Of a stretch of 8,210 nucleotides of DNA, positions 1 through 4,804 are shown piece after piece. The notes beneath the pieces are model-generated. The model did no database searches, was not told where the DNA came from, and was given only the letters and a program-made list of their open reading frames with translations. The stretch lies in contig JAEWWC010000154.1 of NCBI GenBank assembly GCA_023396555.1, positions 1 through 8,210 on the forward strand, read 5' to 3'. This stretch comes from Bacillota bacterium (GTDB lineage Bacteria; Bacillota; Clostridia; Christensenellales; SZUA-584). Made by a program: the position numbers and the translations under genes. Position 1 is the stretch's first letter, and every line of letters starts with the position of its first letter.

Positions 1-119
1 GCCCAAGACGATAAACGGTTACGAATGGTGAGTGTTCGCTGAGGTGCCGGAGAGGCGTCCATCAGCGGACGACAGCGAAAACGCCGCCGGACCGGGCAGC
101 AGGAAACCAAACCCGCTGC

Positions 120-219
120 GGGGAAAGGAAACCATCAAAGAAACTTAGCGAAGACGGTCATTGACATATAGGACGGCTGCATCGCGGCAAGTCCGCCAAC
201 ATAACATAAATCCCGTTTA
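120..219 (+). repeat. Partial 5' unit of the tandem array
   Basis: It begins with the same purine-rich block as the full units (GGGGAAAGG, then a CAAAGAAA...CTTAGCG segment) but is only 100 bp long. In place of the usual variable hairpin and the rest of the unit it has a long stem: GGAC 171-174 with GTCC 191-194, enclosing GCTGC 176-180 with GCGGC 184-188 over a three-base loop. It lacks the GGCT/AGCC hairpin, the AGGAGG and the short reading frame. It may be the specialised 5' end of the array rather than a decayed copy. Confidence 0.6.
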
Positions 220-416
220 GGGGAAAGGAACTGCCAAAGAAATCTAATATAGATTGCCCGAGATGATCGGGCATGGTCAAAGTAAATGAACTCCGGCTGA
301 AGGGGCAAACCCGAAAGCCTGTGCGACACGAAAAGCATAGCAGGAGGACAGTCCAATGAAAAGGGTAGACGCCGTATAAGCGGCAGACGCAGAAGGAACA
401 AAGCGATACCTGTTCA
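220..416 (+). repeat. Tandem unit 1 (type A, 197 bp)
   Basis: First complete unit. In order it has the GGGGAAAGGAACTGCC start block; the variable hairpin 255-273 (TGCCCGA paired with TCGGGCA around a five-base loop); the GGCT/AGCC hairpin 295-319 with an inner GGG/CCC stem and a GA-rich internal loop; a stem TGTGC 320-324 with GCATA; AGGAGG at 342-347; and the hairpin 371-384 (GCCG/CGGC, loop TATAAG). It resembles unit 3 more than its direct neighbour in the first ~70 bases. Confidence 0.85.
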
Positions 417-613
417 GGGGAAAGGGACGACCAAGGAAACCTAGCGAAAAGAGCTTGAACCAATCAAGCGAAGTCACAGCAAAGAATTCCGGCTGACGGG
501 GCAAAACCCAGAAGCCTGTGCGAGACGGAAAGTATGGCAGGAGGACAGTCCAATGAAAAGGGTGGAAGCCGCATAAGCGGTAAGCGCTAAAGGAACAAAG
601 CGATACCCATAGA
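417..613 (+). repeat. Tandem unit 2 (type B, 197 bp)
   Basis: Same layout as unit 1, but the opening reads GACGACCAAGG and the variable hairpin is at 453-469 with stem GCTTGA/TCAAGC. Relative to type A, two C-G pairs have become T-A pairs with both sides changed. The GGCT/AGCC hairpin is at 491-516, AGGAGG at 539-544, and the hairpin 568-581 pairs GCCG with CGGT, one pair being a G-U wobble. Confidence 0.85.
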
Positions 614-808
614 GGGGAAAGGAACTGCCAAGGAAGTCTAAACACTGAGCGCCCGAGAGATCGGGCAAGGTCACAGCAAGAACTCCGGCTGACGGGAAAC
701 TCCCGAAAGCCTGTGCGAAACGGAAAGCATGGCAGGAGGACAGTCCAATGAAGAAGGTAGAGGCCGCGTAAGCGGCAGGCGCAAAAGGAACAAAGCGATA
801 CCTGTTCA
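614..808 (+). repeat. Tandem unit 3 (type A, 195 bp)
   Basis: It opens like unit 1 (AACTGCCAAGG after the GGGGAAAGG block). The variable hairpin 651-666 has stem GCCCGA/TCGGGC and a four-base loop GAGA, so the stem is kept and the loop shortened against unit 1. The GGCT/AGCC hairpin is at 687-711 with loop AAACT in place of GCAAA. AGGAGG is at 734-739. Confidence 0.85.
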
Positions 809-1003
809 GGGGAAAGGGATGACCAAGGAAATCTAGCGATAAGAGCTGAACCAACCAAGCGAAGTCACAGCAAAGAACTCCGGCTGACGGGGCAAACCCG
901 AAAGCCTGTGCGAGACGACAAGCATGGCAGGAGGATAGTCCAATGAAAAAGGGTGGAGCCGCATAAGCGGTAAGCGCAAAAGGACACAAGTGACACCCGT
1001 TCA
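809..1003 (+). repeat. Tandem unit 4 (type B, 195 bp)
   Basis: It opens like unit 2 (GATGACCAAGG). The variable hairpin (845-860) is the weakest of the set: one T is lost from the left arm, leaving GCTG with CAAGC and a bulged A. The GGCT/AGCC hairpin is at 882-906 and AGGAGG at 929-934. Near 946-958 it has one extra A and, a few bases later, one A fewer than unit 2, so total spacing is restored. Confidence 0.85.
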
Positions 1004-1060
1004 GGGGGAAAGGGGACAGCCAAAGCATCCAACAAGAAGAGGCCTGGCTCGATCAGAGCC
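1004..1060 (+). repeat. Partial 3' unit of the tandem array
   Basis: It starts with the GGGGGAAAGGGGACAGCCAAAG block and ends at a hairpin 1046-1060 (GGCTC, loop GATCA, GAGCC) that occupies the same place as the variable hairpin of the full units but has a third, unrelated stem sequence. After this the repeat similarity stops, and unique hairpins lead into the terminator. Confidence 0.65.
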
Positions 1061-1078
1061 CAAACACAAATACATCCC

Positions 1079-1140
1079 ACTTGCGATGCAAGTCCCGATC
1101 TGCGATGTATGATCGGGGATGATCAAGGGCATCAGTGCCC
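1079..1140 (+). other. Three consecutive hairpins at the 3' end of the candidate RNA
   Basis: Three stem-loops follow one another: ACTTGC 1079-1084 with GCAAGT 1088-1093 over a three-base loop; CCCGATC 1094-1100 with GATCGGG 1111-1117 over ten bases; and GGGCA 1127-1131 with TGCCC 1136-1140 over four bases. None has a T tract, so they are not terminators. They link the repeat array to the terminator. Confidence 0.6.
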
Positions 1141-1161
1141 GCCATAAGCAAAGTGGTCGTG

Positions 1162-1190
1162 AAAAAAAGGCGTCTTGGGACGCCTTTTTT
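1162..1190 (+). terminator. Intrinsic terminator closing the repeat-containing RNA
   Basis: GGCGTC 1169-1174 pairs perfectly with GACGCC 1179-1184 over a TTGG loop, followed by six T (1185-1190) and preceded by seven A. The symmetric A and T tracts mean it could also work on the opposite strand. There is no protein gene directly upstream on the + strand, which supports a transcribed RNA there. Confidence 0.88.
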
Positions 1191-1216
1191 GACGGCTGAA
1201 ATAGTATATTTAGTAT
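1189..1216 (+). promoter_or_regulatory. Possible promoter overlapping the end of the terminator T tract
   Basis: TTGACG at 1189-1194 (five of six match to the -35 consensus) is followed after 16 bp by TAGTAT at 1211-1216 (four of six match to -10). Transcription would start near 1223 and run towards the terminator at 1436-1459, giving a transcript of about 235 nt. Confidence 0.35.
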
Positions 1217-1418
1217 GCGGTCGGCGGCGTGGTCCGTTATGACGACACGCCAAAGTGCGGGCAAGTGCAGCGGGCAATGCGTCGAAGGCTGCGTCTGCGT
1301 TTGCGCGGCGGACGACGCCATCCCCGGCGCGGGAGGCGCCGCGGATAAGCCGGTGGCAGGCATCCCGTGCGGTGTGGCTCAGGCGGAGTGCGTCTGCGAC
1401 TGTGCCTGTAAAAACTGA
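1215..1418 (+). CDS. Doubtful small Cys-rich protein
   Basis: A 67-codon frame with ten cysteines in two clusters: a KCSGQC...GCVCVC stretch around residues 18-31 and an ECVCDCACKN end. Third codon positions are mostly G or C, as in the neighbouring genes, and a terminator follows the stop by about 20 bp. Against it, neither this ATG nor the in-frame ATG at 1239 has a recognisable SD, and if the promoter at 1189-1216 is real only the 1239 start would be transcribed (59 residues). I recognise no family. Clustered cysteines could bind metal or form disulfides, but this is a guess. The interval could equally encode a non-coding RNA. Confidence 0.28.
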   Translation: MRSAAWSVMTTRQSAGKCSGQCVEGCVCVCAADDAIPGAGGAADKPVAGIPCGVAQAECVCDCACKN

Positions 1419-1435
1419 GTAAGCGAAACGCAGAG

Positions 1436-1459
1436 AAGGCATCGTCGCATGCCTTTTTT
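1436..1459 (+). terminator. Intrinsic terminator
   Basis: GGCAT 1438-1442 pairs with ATGCC 1449-1453 over a six-base loop, followed by six T (1454-1459) and preceded by AA. It separates the 1191-1435 interval from the acetyltransferase promoter. Confidence 0.72.
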
Positions 1460-1491
1460 GTTAGGCAGAATATGCGGGGCGGGAAGGCGCG

Positions 1492-1500
1492 TGGTATAAT
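1492..1500 (+). promoter_or_regulatory. Extended -10 promoter of the acetyltransferase-methyltransferase operon
   Basis: TGG immediately before a perfect TATAAT (1495-1500) forms an extended -10 element. No good -35 is visible at 16-18 bp, as is usual when TGn is present. The core GTGGTATAATA recurs before the nitroreductase at 3361-3371. Confidence 0.7.
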
Positions 1501-1530
1501 AAGGGCAAGAATCTGTCGGGAGGGGCGCAT

Positions 1531-2076
1531 ATGCTGGTGCTGGTGGAGCCGGACGTCCGGTTTGAGCGGGCGTACAAAGACATGATGGCCGAGTGGTCCG
1601 TGACGGGCGAGACGCCGCTGCCATGGGTGCTGCAGGAGGACACGGCGGACTTCGCTGCGCTGGTGGACAGGCTTAAACGCATCGCGGAGGGCGTTGGTGT
1701 GCCGGAGGGCTTTGCGCCGTCGTCCTCGTATTACGTGTATGACGATGAAACGGGTGTGCTGGCGGGCGCGGTCAATATACGCCACCGGCTGGCGGAGAGG
1801 ATGGGCTATTGGGGGCACATCGGGTACGGCGTGCGTCCGGGCCTGCGGCGCCGGGGCTATGCCACGATGATGCTGGCGATGGCGCTGGAGCGGTGCGCGG
1901 CGATGGGCATGACGCGGGCAATGGCCGCCTGCTACAAGGACAATACCGCGTCCGCGAAGACGATACTGAAGAACGGCGGCGTGCTGGACCGGGAGCTGCC
2001 CGACCCGTACACCGGAAGGACGATACAGCAATACTGGTTCGAAATACCCGAAGGAGCAGGCCATGAAATACGCTGA
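1531..2076 (+). CDS. GNAT family N-acetyltransferase (COG3981-like)
   Basis: A 181-residue predicted acetyl-CoA-dependent N-acetyltransferase of the GNAT fold, cytoplasmic, substrate unknown. The N-terminal part (residues 1-60) has the family look of COG3981 predicted acetyltransferases: EPDVRFERAY, a WSVTGE stretch, PWVL near 31-34 and GVPEGFAP near 56-63. The core follows: GAVNIRHRL at 79-87 (central strand), GHIGYGVRP at 95-103, then the acetyl-CoA loop RRRGYA at 106-111. CYKDN at 134-138 with SAKTILKNGG at 141-150 is the typical C-terminal region, and the end (QQYWFEI) matches the family's last strand. Length is normal. The ATG has GGGAGGGG five bases upstream. The gene overlaps the next one by 14 bp, implying co-transcription and translational coupling. 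Confidence 0.92.
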   Translation: MLVLVEPDVRFERAYKDMMAEWSVTGETPLPWVLQEDTADFAALVDRLKRIAEGVGVPEGFAPSSSYYVYDDETGVLAGAVNIRHRLAERMGYWGHIGYGVRPGLRRRGYATMMLAMALERCAAMGMTRAMAACYKDNTASAKTILKNGGVLDRELPDPYTGRTIQQYWFEIPEGAGHEIR

Positions 2077-2791
2077 CGATTACGCCGGCTGGGCATCCGA
2101 ATACGATCTGTTCGGTGAGATCGACAACATCAACACGGACGAGCGGGACATGCTGGACGCGCTGCTGAAGGAAACCGGCGCGGCGTCGGTGCTGGACTGC
2201 GCCTGCGGCACGGGGCAGCACATCGTGATGCTGTCGCAGCTGGGATATGAGGTGTCCGGCAGCGACTATTCCGCTGCGATGCTGGACGCCTGTCGCGCGA
2301 ACCTTGACCGGCTGGGGCTGCGCGCGGAGCTGAAGCAATGCGACTACCGCGAGCTGGACGGTGCGTGGCCGCAGCGTTTCGACGCAGTGCTCTGCATGAC
2401 GCAAGCGCTGAACCATATGCACACACGGGAGGACCTGGTGGCGGCGCTGACGTCGATGCGGGGGCGGCTGTGCCCCGGAGGCCTGTTCGTGGCGACGCAG
2501 AGCACGGCGCACCGCACGCTGGGCGACGAGTACCGCGTCAATCTGGTGGTCAACAACGCGGACTTCACGCGGCTGCTGCTGAGGGACATCGAGGGGCAGT
2601 TCCAGACGATACGCGTGGTGGACGTATTCCACGGCGGCGGGCGGTCTGAAATGAAGACGCATGAGATACGCATCCGGCGCTGCTGGACGACGACTATCAT
2701 GATTTGCTGGAAGCGGCGGGCTTTTCGGATGTCCGGCTGTACGGCGGCTATGACCGCTCCGCCTACGACAGGGCTTCGTCGTGGAAGCTGA
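2063..2791 (+). CDS. Class I SAM-dependent methyltransferase, C-terminus frameshifted
   Basis: A predicted S-adenosylmethionine-dependent methyltransferase, cytoplasmic, substrate unknown. The ATG lies inside the end of the acetyltransferase gene, with AAGGAG six bases upstream. Motif I is VLDCACGTG at residues 43-51; the acidic residue after strand 2 is in GSDYS near 66-70; CDYREL (93-98) and FDAVLCM (106-112) fit motifs II/III, and LCPGGLFV (136-143) fits the strand-5 region. After about residue 203 the sequence becomes Arg/Cys/Thr-rich and unlike the family. A one-base shift at about 2672-2674 opens a frame to a TAA at 2809-2811 that gives a natural end (PALLDDDYHDLLEAAGF..., then WKLIATGRA). 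The ancestral protein was thus about 249 residues. Mutation, sequencing error or, less likely, programmed shifting could explain it. The SAM-binding core is intact. Confidence 0.85.
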   Translation: MKYADDYAGWASEYDLFGEIDNINTDERDMLDALLKETGAASVLDCACGTGQHIVMLSQLGYEVSGSDYSAAMLDACRANLDRLGLRAELKQCDYRELDGAWPQRFDAVLCMTQALNHMHTREDLVAALTSMRGRLCPGGLFVATQSTAHRTLGDEYRVNLVVNNADFTRLLLRDIEGQFQTIRVVDVFHGGGRSEMKTHEIRIRRCWTTTIMICWKRRAFRMSGCTAAMTAPPTTGLRRGS

Positions 2792-2881
2792 TCGCGACGG
2801 GCCGTGCATAAAAGCACAGAGAGCCGCTGAACGCGCTGCTTAAGAAGCGCTGGAACAGGGGCCGACGTTCTGAATGGTATC

Positions 2882-2887
2882 TATAAT
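2882..2887 (+). promoter_or_regulatory. Possible -10 box before the small Cys-rich gene
   Basis: A perfect TATAAT in a short AT-rich stretch of an otherwise GC-rich spacer, 30 bp before the ATG at 2917. No convincing -35 or TGn element is visible, so strength is uncertain. Confidence 0.45.
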
Positions 2888-2916
2888 TTATATTTTTAGG
2901 GGAGAGGGACAAAAAG

Positions 2917-3120
2917 ATGAGGGATTTGAATTGGTATTGCCCTGCGGTAGACAGGGAGATCGGCGATAACGTTTGCCGCGAGTATCAATGCGCCGGCAAG
3001 CGGTGCGGCGGCGACGAAACGCTGCGCGAGCTGGAGCGGTGGCTGCGCATGACGCGCCGGTATGCGGACATAGGCGCGTTCCACAAGGTGTGCGCGGGTT
3101 GCGCGCACGGGATGCGGTAG
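2917..3120 (+). CDS. Small Cys-rich hypothetical protein
   Basis: A 67-residue protein with six cysteines (8, 20, 25, 30, 59, 62). It starts MRDLNWYCPAVDREIG, has a Cys-rich segment CREYQCAGKRC at 20-30, an amphipathic charged helix around 33-48 (LRELERWLRM), and ends with a CAGC pair. The spacing could suit a zinc site, but no named motif is matched. No signal peptide or membrane segment is seen, so it is probably cytoplasmic. AGGGGAGAGGG lies eight bases before the ATG and a TATAAT sits upstream, so the start is well supported. It probably has its own transcript, ending at the hairpin at 3134-3174. I do not recognise a function; similar short 'YCP...C' proteins occur in Clostridia from memory, which I could not check. 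Confidence 0.72.
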   Translation: MRDLNWYCPAVDREIGDNVCREYQCAGKRCGGDETLRELERWLRMTRRYADIGAFHKVCAGCAHGMR

Positions 3121-3133
3121 AACAGGCGGCAGT

Positions 3134-3174
3134 GCACCGGGCGTCCCGCTATGCCGGTGCCCGTGCGCTCTTTT
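3134..3174 (+). terminator. Probable terminator after the small Cys-rich gene
   Basis: GCACCGG 3134-3140 pairs with CCGGTGC 3154-3160, with an inner GCG/CGC stem. The T tract (CTCTTTT, 3168-3174) is short and seven bases away from the stem, so termination may be weak. Confidence 0.4.
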
Positions 3175-3341
3175 GGCATCCATTTTAAAATCCGCTGTAT
3201 GTATAGAGCAGCGGCATAAACCATTAACCTCGTGGCCCGGAACCTGGCGGCCAATTCCGCATTGTCTTTTACATCGAAACAACCGATGCCCGTATTAATG
3301 GAATTTGCCGCTGCCGCATAAGTGCCCGTCCGCTTTTCCAT
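3175..3341. other. Intergenic stretch without a supported gene
   Basis: This part is lower in GC than its surroundings. It contains one hairpin (CCGCTG 3192-3197 with CAGCGG 3209-3214). A minus-strand frame starting at 3341 crosses it but has no SD before its ATG and runs on into the antisense of the Cys-rich gene. It could be a decayed gene; no family is recognised. Confidence 0.4.
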
Positions 3342-3370
3342 TACACATTTGATGGAACGGGTGGTATAAT
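3342..3370 (+). promoter_or_regulatory. Promoter of the flavoprotein operon
   Basis: TACACA at 3342-3347 (four of six match to -35), a 17-bp spacer, and a perfect TATAAT at 3365-3370 preceded by TGG, giving an extended -10. Same core as the promoter at 1492-1500. Confidence 0.7.
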
Positions 3371-3415
3371 AGGGGAGCGGCGGAACACAAATGAGCCGTG
3401 CAGGAGGTTATGCAT

Positions 3416-3919
3416 ATGGAATACTTTGATCTGATCGGACAGCGATACAGCGTACGGTCCTACAAGCCGGACGCGGTGGAGGACGACAAGCTGCGCCAGG
3501 TGCTGGAGGCGGGCGTGATCGCGCCCACGGCGTGCAATCTGCAGCCCTTTAAGCTGGCGGTGATGCAGGTGGAGAAGCACTTCGATACTCTGAAAAAGAT
3601 TTGCCGCGCGTCCTTCTTTACGCAGGCTCCGCTGGTGATCGGCATATACGCGGACATGAACGCCGCATGGGTGCGCAAGGACGGCAAAACATACGCCGAT
3701 GTGGACGCCGCCATCGTGATGGACCATATGATACTGGCGGCGACGGCGCTGGGTCTCGGCACATGCTGGATCGGCGCTTTCGACGCGCAGGCCGCGCGGG
3801 ACGCGGTGAGCTTCGGCGAGGGCTTCGAGCCGATTGCGTTCACGCCGCTCGGTTATCCGGCTTCCACCGCGCCCGAACGGCAGCGCAAGGGAATGGATGA
3901 TATCGTCGTCTATCTGTAA
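3416..3919 (+). CDS. Nitroreductase family FMN-dependent oxidoreductase
   Basis: A 167-residue flavoprotein of the nitroreductase superfamily, expected to use FMN and NAD(P)H to reduce nitro compounds, quinones or similar electrophiles in the cytoplasm; the natural substrate is unknown. The N-terminal FMN phosphate motif RYSVRSYKP is at residues 10-18, the APTACNLQP loop at 36-44, the dimer/FMN helix region DAAIVMDHMILAATALGLG at about 97-115, then the family-typical TCWIGAF at 116-122 and PLGYPA at 144-149. Length is at the short end of the family. Start choice: an upstream GTG (3398) and ATG (3410) are in frame, but AGGAGG at 3402-3407 is correctly spaced only for the ATG at 3416, giving the usual MEYFDLI opening. 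It is first in an operon with the FMN reductase 78 bp downstream. Confidence 0.93.
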   Translation: MEYFDLIGQRYSVRSYKPDAVEDDKLRQVLEAGVIAPTACNLQPFKLAVMQVEKHFDTLKKICRASFFTQAPLVIGIYADMNAAWVRKDGKTYADVDAAIVMDHMILAATALGLGTCWIGAFDAQAARDAVSFGEGFEPIAFTPLGYPASTAPERQRKGMDDIVVYL

Positions 3920-3953
3920 GGCGGCAATTTGCTGAGTGGGCGTGTTGATCATG

Positions 3954-3965
3954 CCCGCCGGCGGG
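3954..3965. repeat. 12-bp perfect palindrome between the flavoprotein genes
   Basis: CCCGCCGGCGGG lies midway between the nitroreductase stop and the next ATG. There is no T tract after it, so it is not a usual terminator. It may form a small hairpin in the joint message or be an operator; nothing here decides. Confidence 0.3.
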
Positions 3966-3997
3966 AGCCGATTTGACCAAATAAAGGAGCATAGAAA

Positions 3998-4561
3998 ATG
4001 AAACTGTTGATATTATCCGGAAATCCCAAGACGGACGGCCTATGCCAGTCCATCATTGACGCGGTGGCGTCGGGCGCGCGCGATGGCGGCTCGGACGTGG
4101 AAGAAGTGCGCTTGTGCGATATGGAGATCGCGCGATGCCATGTCTGTGGCAACGGCTGGGGCGTGTGCCGCGAAGAAGATTACTGTGTGTTTGGCGGCGA
4201 TGGCTTTGACGACGTGAGCGCGCGGGTGCTGGCGGCGGACGCTGTGGTATTGGCCACGCCGGTCTACTGGCACGAGACGTCTGAGTCGCTCAAGAGCTAT
4301 CTGGACCGGTTCCGGCGCTGCTATTTCGGCGCGGGCGGTCCATTCGCCGGCAAGCAGGTGCTGCTCATCGCTTCGGCGGGCGGCACAGGCAACGGCATTC
4401 TGCCCTGCCTGCAGCAGCTGGAGCGCTTCTGCCAGCACATCGGCGCAGAGGTTTTTGACATGATCGGCGTCAACCGCTGGAATAACGATTACAAGCGTGA
4501 AGCGGCCTATGCCGCGGGCCGGGCGCTGGCGGAAGGGCGAAAAAACGGCGACACGGTATAG
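3998..4561 (+). CDS. Flavodoxin-fold NAD(P)H-dependent FMN reductase / iron-sulfur flavoprotein-like
   Basis: A 187-residue flavodoxin-like protein. The first strand and FMN phosphate loop are MKLLILSGNPKTDG (1-14); the isoalloxazine-contact segment is ATPVYWHETSESLKSYLDR at 86-104; SAGGTGNG at 126-133 is the third flavin loop. Between strands 2 and 3 lie four cysteines, 47, 50, 57 and 63 (C-X2-C-X6-C-X5-C). Proteins of this family often have a Cys cluster here, and in the iron-sulfur flavoprotein branch it binds a 4Fe-4S cluster. The spacing here differs from the compact CX2CX2CX4-7C pattern, so cluster binding is possible but unproven. AAAGGAG eight bases upstream supports the ATG. With the nitroreductase it forms a redox operon ending at the terminator at 4623-4654; the two may act on related substrates. 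Confidence 0.9.
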   Translation: MKLLILSGNPKTDGLCQSIIDAVASGARDGGSDVEEVRLCDMEIARCHVCGNGWGVCREEDYCVFGGDGFDDVSARVLAADAVVLATPVYWHETSESLKSYLDRFRRCYFGAGGPFAGKQVLLIASAGGTGNGILPCLQQLERFCQHIGAEVFDMIGVNRWNNDYKREAAYAAGRALAEGRKNGDTV

Positions 4562-4622
4562 ACGGTACCGGAATTTAAGGCTCTGGCATCAACTGAGGAG
4601 CCGAGTCATATACAATTTATTG

Positions 4623-4654
4623 AAAGACGCTTACGGGGCGTTTTTCTTTTTTTC
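4623..4654 (+). terminator. Intrinsic terminator of the flavoprotein operon
   Basis: AGACGC 4625-4630 pairs with GCGTTT 4638-4643 (one G-U), extended by A-T pairs, followed by a T-rich tract to 4653 interrupted by a single C. It lies 62 bp after the reductase stop codon. Confidence 0.83.
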
Positions 4655-4685
4655 TCAATTCGACATGATCCGTCAATAAACGAGA

Positions 4686-4714
4686 TTGTATGTGCGATAA
4701 TGTGACATTATAAT
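4686..4714 (+). promoter_or_regulatory. Promoter of the large sensor gene
   Basis: TTGTAT at 4686-4691, an exact 17-bp spacer, and a perfect TATAAT at 4709-4714. Transcription would start near 4721, leaving a leader of about 84 nt. Confidence 0.72.
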
Positions 4715-4722
4715 ACAGATAG

Positions 4723-4802
4723 CGCGAGAGCTGTCTTAGTCATGTCTGTCGGCTCTCAGCGTTATGGGAAACCCGTTGATTTTTACCTCTCTCCGGAGGA
4801 GA
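4723..4802 (+). promoter_or_regulatory. Structured leader with a hairpin over the ribosome binding site
   Basis: Two possible structures precede the sensor gene. A large stem pairs CGCGAGAGC (4723-4731) with GCTCTC-A-GCG (4752-4761, one bulged A) almost at the expected transcript start. A second short hairpin pairs TCTCC (4790-4794) with GGAGA (4798-4802), hiding the SD GGAGGAG (4795-4801). The second could lower or condition translation. No known riboswitch class is recognised. Confidence 0.4.
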
Positions 4803-4804
4803 TA

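Larger units (their letters stand above)
342..966 (+). other. Four AGGAGG-led seven-codon frames, one per repeat unit
   Basis: Each unit has a perfect SD consensus AGGAGG (342, 539, 734, 929), an 8-nt spacer and an ATG frame of exactly seven codons ending in TAA: 356-379 (MKRVDAV), 553-576 (MKRVEAA), 748-771 (MKKVEAA) and 943-966 (MKKGGAA). Several differences are synonymous or conservative (GTA/GTG, GAA/GAG/GAC, GCA/GCG), and unit 4 carries offsetting one-base changes that keep the stop in phase. Caution: the stop codon lies in the apical loop of the GCCG/CGGY hairpin, so RNA structure alone could conserve it. Translation is inference; the SD and frames are seen directly. Confidence 0.35.
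1..1190 (+). ncRNA. Candidate large structured RNA containing tandem repeat domains (5' end outside window)
   Basis: No credible large protein gene lies here, but the DNA is dense in nested hairpins and ends in a strong terminator. The leading part has stems 35-40/74-79 enclosing 56-60/67-71, then 96-100/115-119, and a long hairpin 171-194. Four ~196-bp units follow, then three more hairpins and the terminator at 1162-1190. Direction is inferred from stems that stay paired only with G-U on the + strand: GCCG with CGGC or CGGT, and TGTGC with GCATA, GCATG or GTATG. On the other strand these become A-C mismatches. Stem-changing substitutions at one hairpin argue for selection on RNA structure. 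I cannot match it to a named family; large ornate RNAs such as GOLLD and ROOL are only an analogy. A degenerate DNA repeat without function is the alternative. Its promoter must lie before position 1. Confidence 0.6.

Noticed and set aside
161..190. Promoter starting with TTGACA at 161-166
   Set aside because: No -10-like hexamer occurs 16-18 bp downstream; the position falls inside a stable stem.
120..1060. CRISPR array
   Set aside because: Units of ~196 bp are similar along their whole length; there are no short identical repeats with unique spacers and no cas genes.
135..1080. Several long minus-strand frames with repeated Phe/Leu/Cys-rich protein segments
   Set aside because: They are antisense translations of the tandem units. 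They fall in different frames, lack ribosome sites, and the G-U-compatible stems favour the + strand as the RNA strand.
1237..2064. 275-residue minus-strand frame, and 1772-2809 minus-strand frame
   Set aside because: They are antisense to the acetyltransferase and methyltransferase genes, Arg/His/Pro-rich as expected from GC-rich shadows, and match no family.
2833..2850. Terminator between the methyltransferase and the Cys-rich gene
   Set aside because: GCGCT/AGCGC can pair, but no T tract follows, so it is only a weak hairpin.
2985..3341. 118-residue minus-strand frame starting at 3341
   Set aside because: No SD before its ATG, no clear promoter, and it overlaps the well-supported Cys-rich gene on the other strand. 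Kept only as a possible remnant in the low-GC island.
4742..4804. Alternative upstream start for the sensor at 4742
   Set aside because: In frame, but without an SD and inside the leader stem; the start at 4805 has GGAGGAG at proper distance and leads directly into the first membrane segment.
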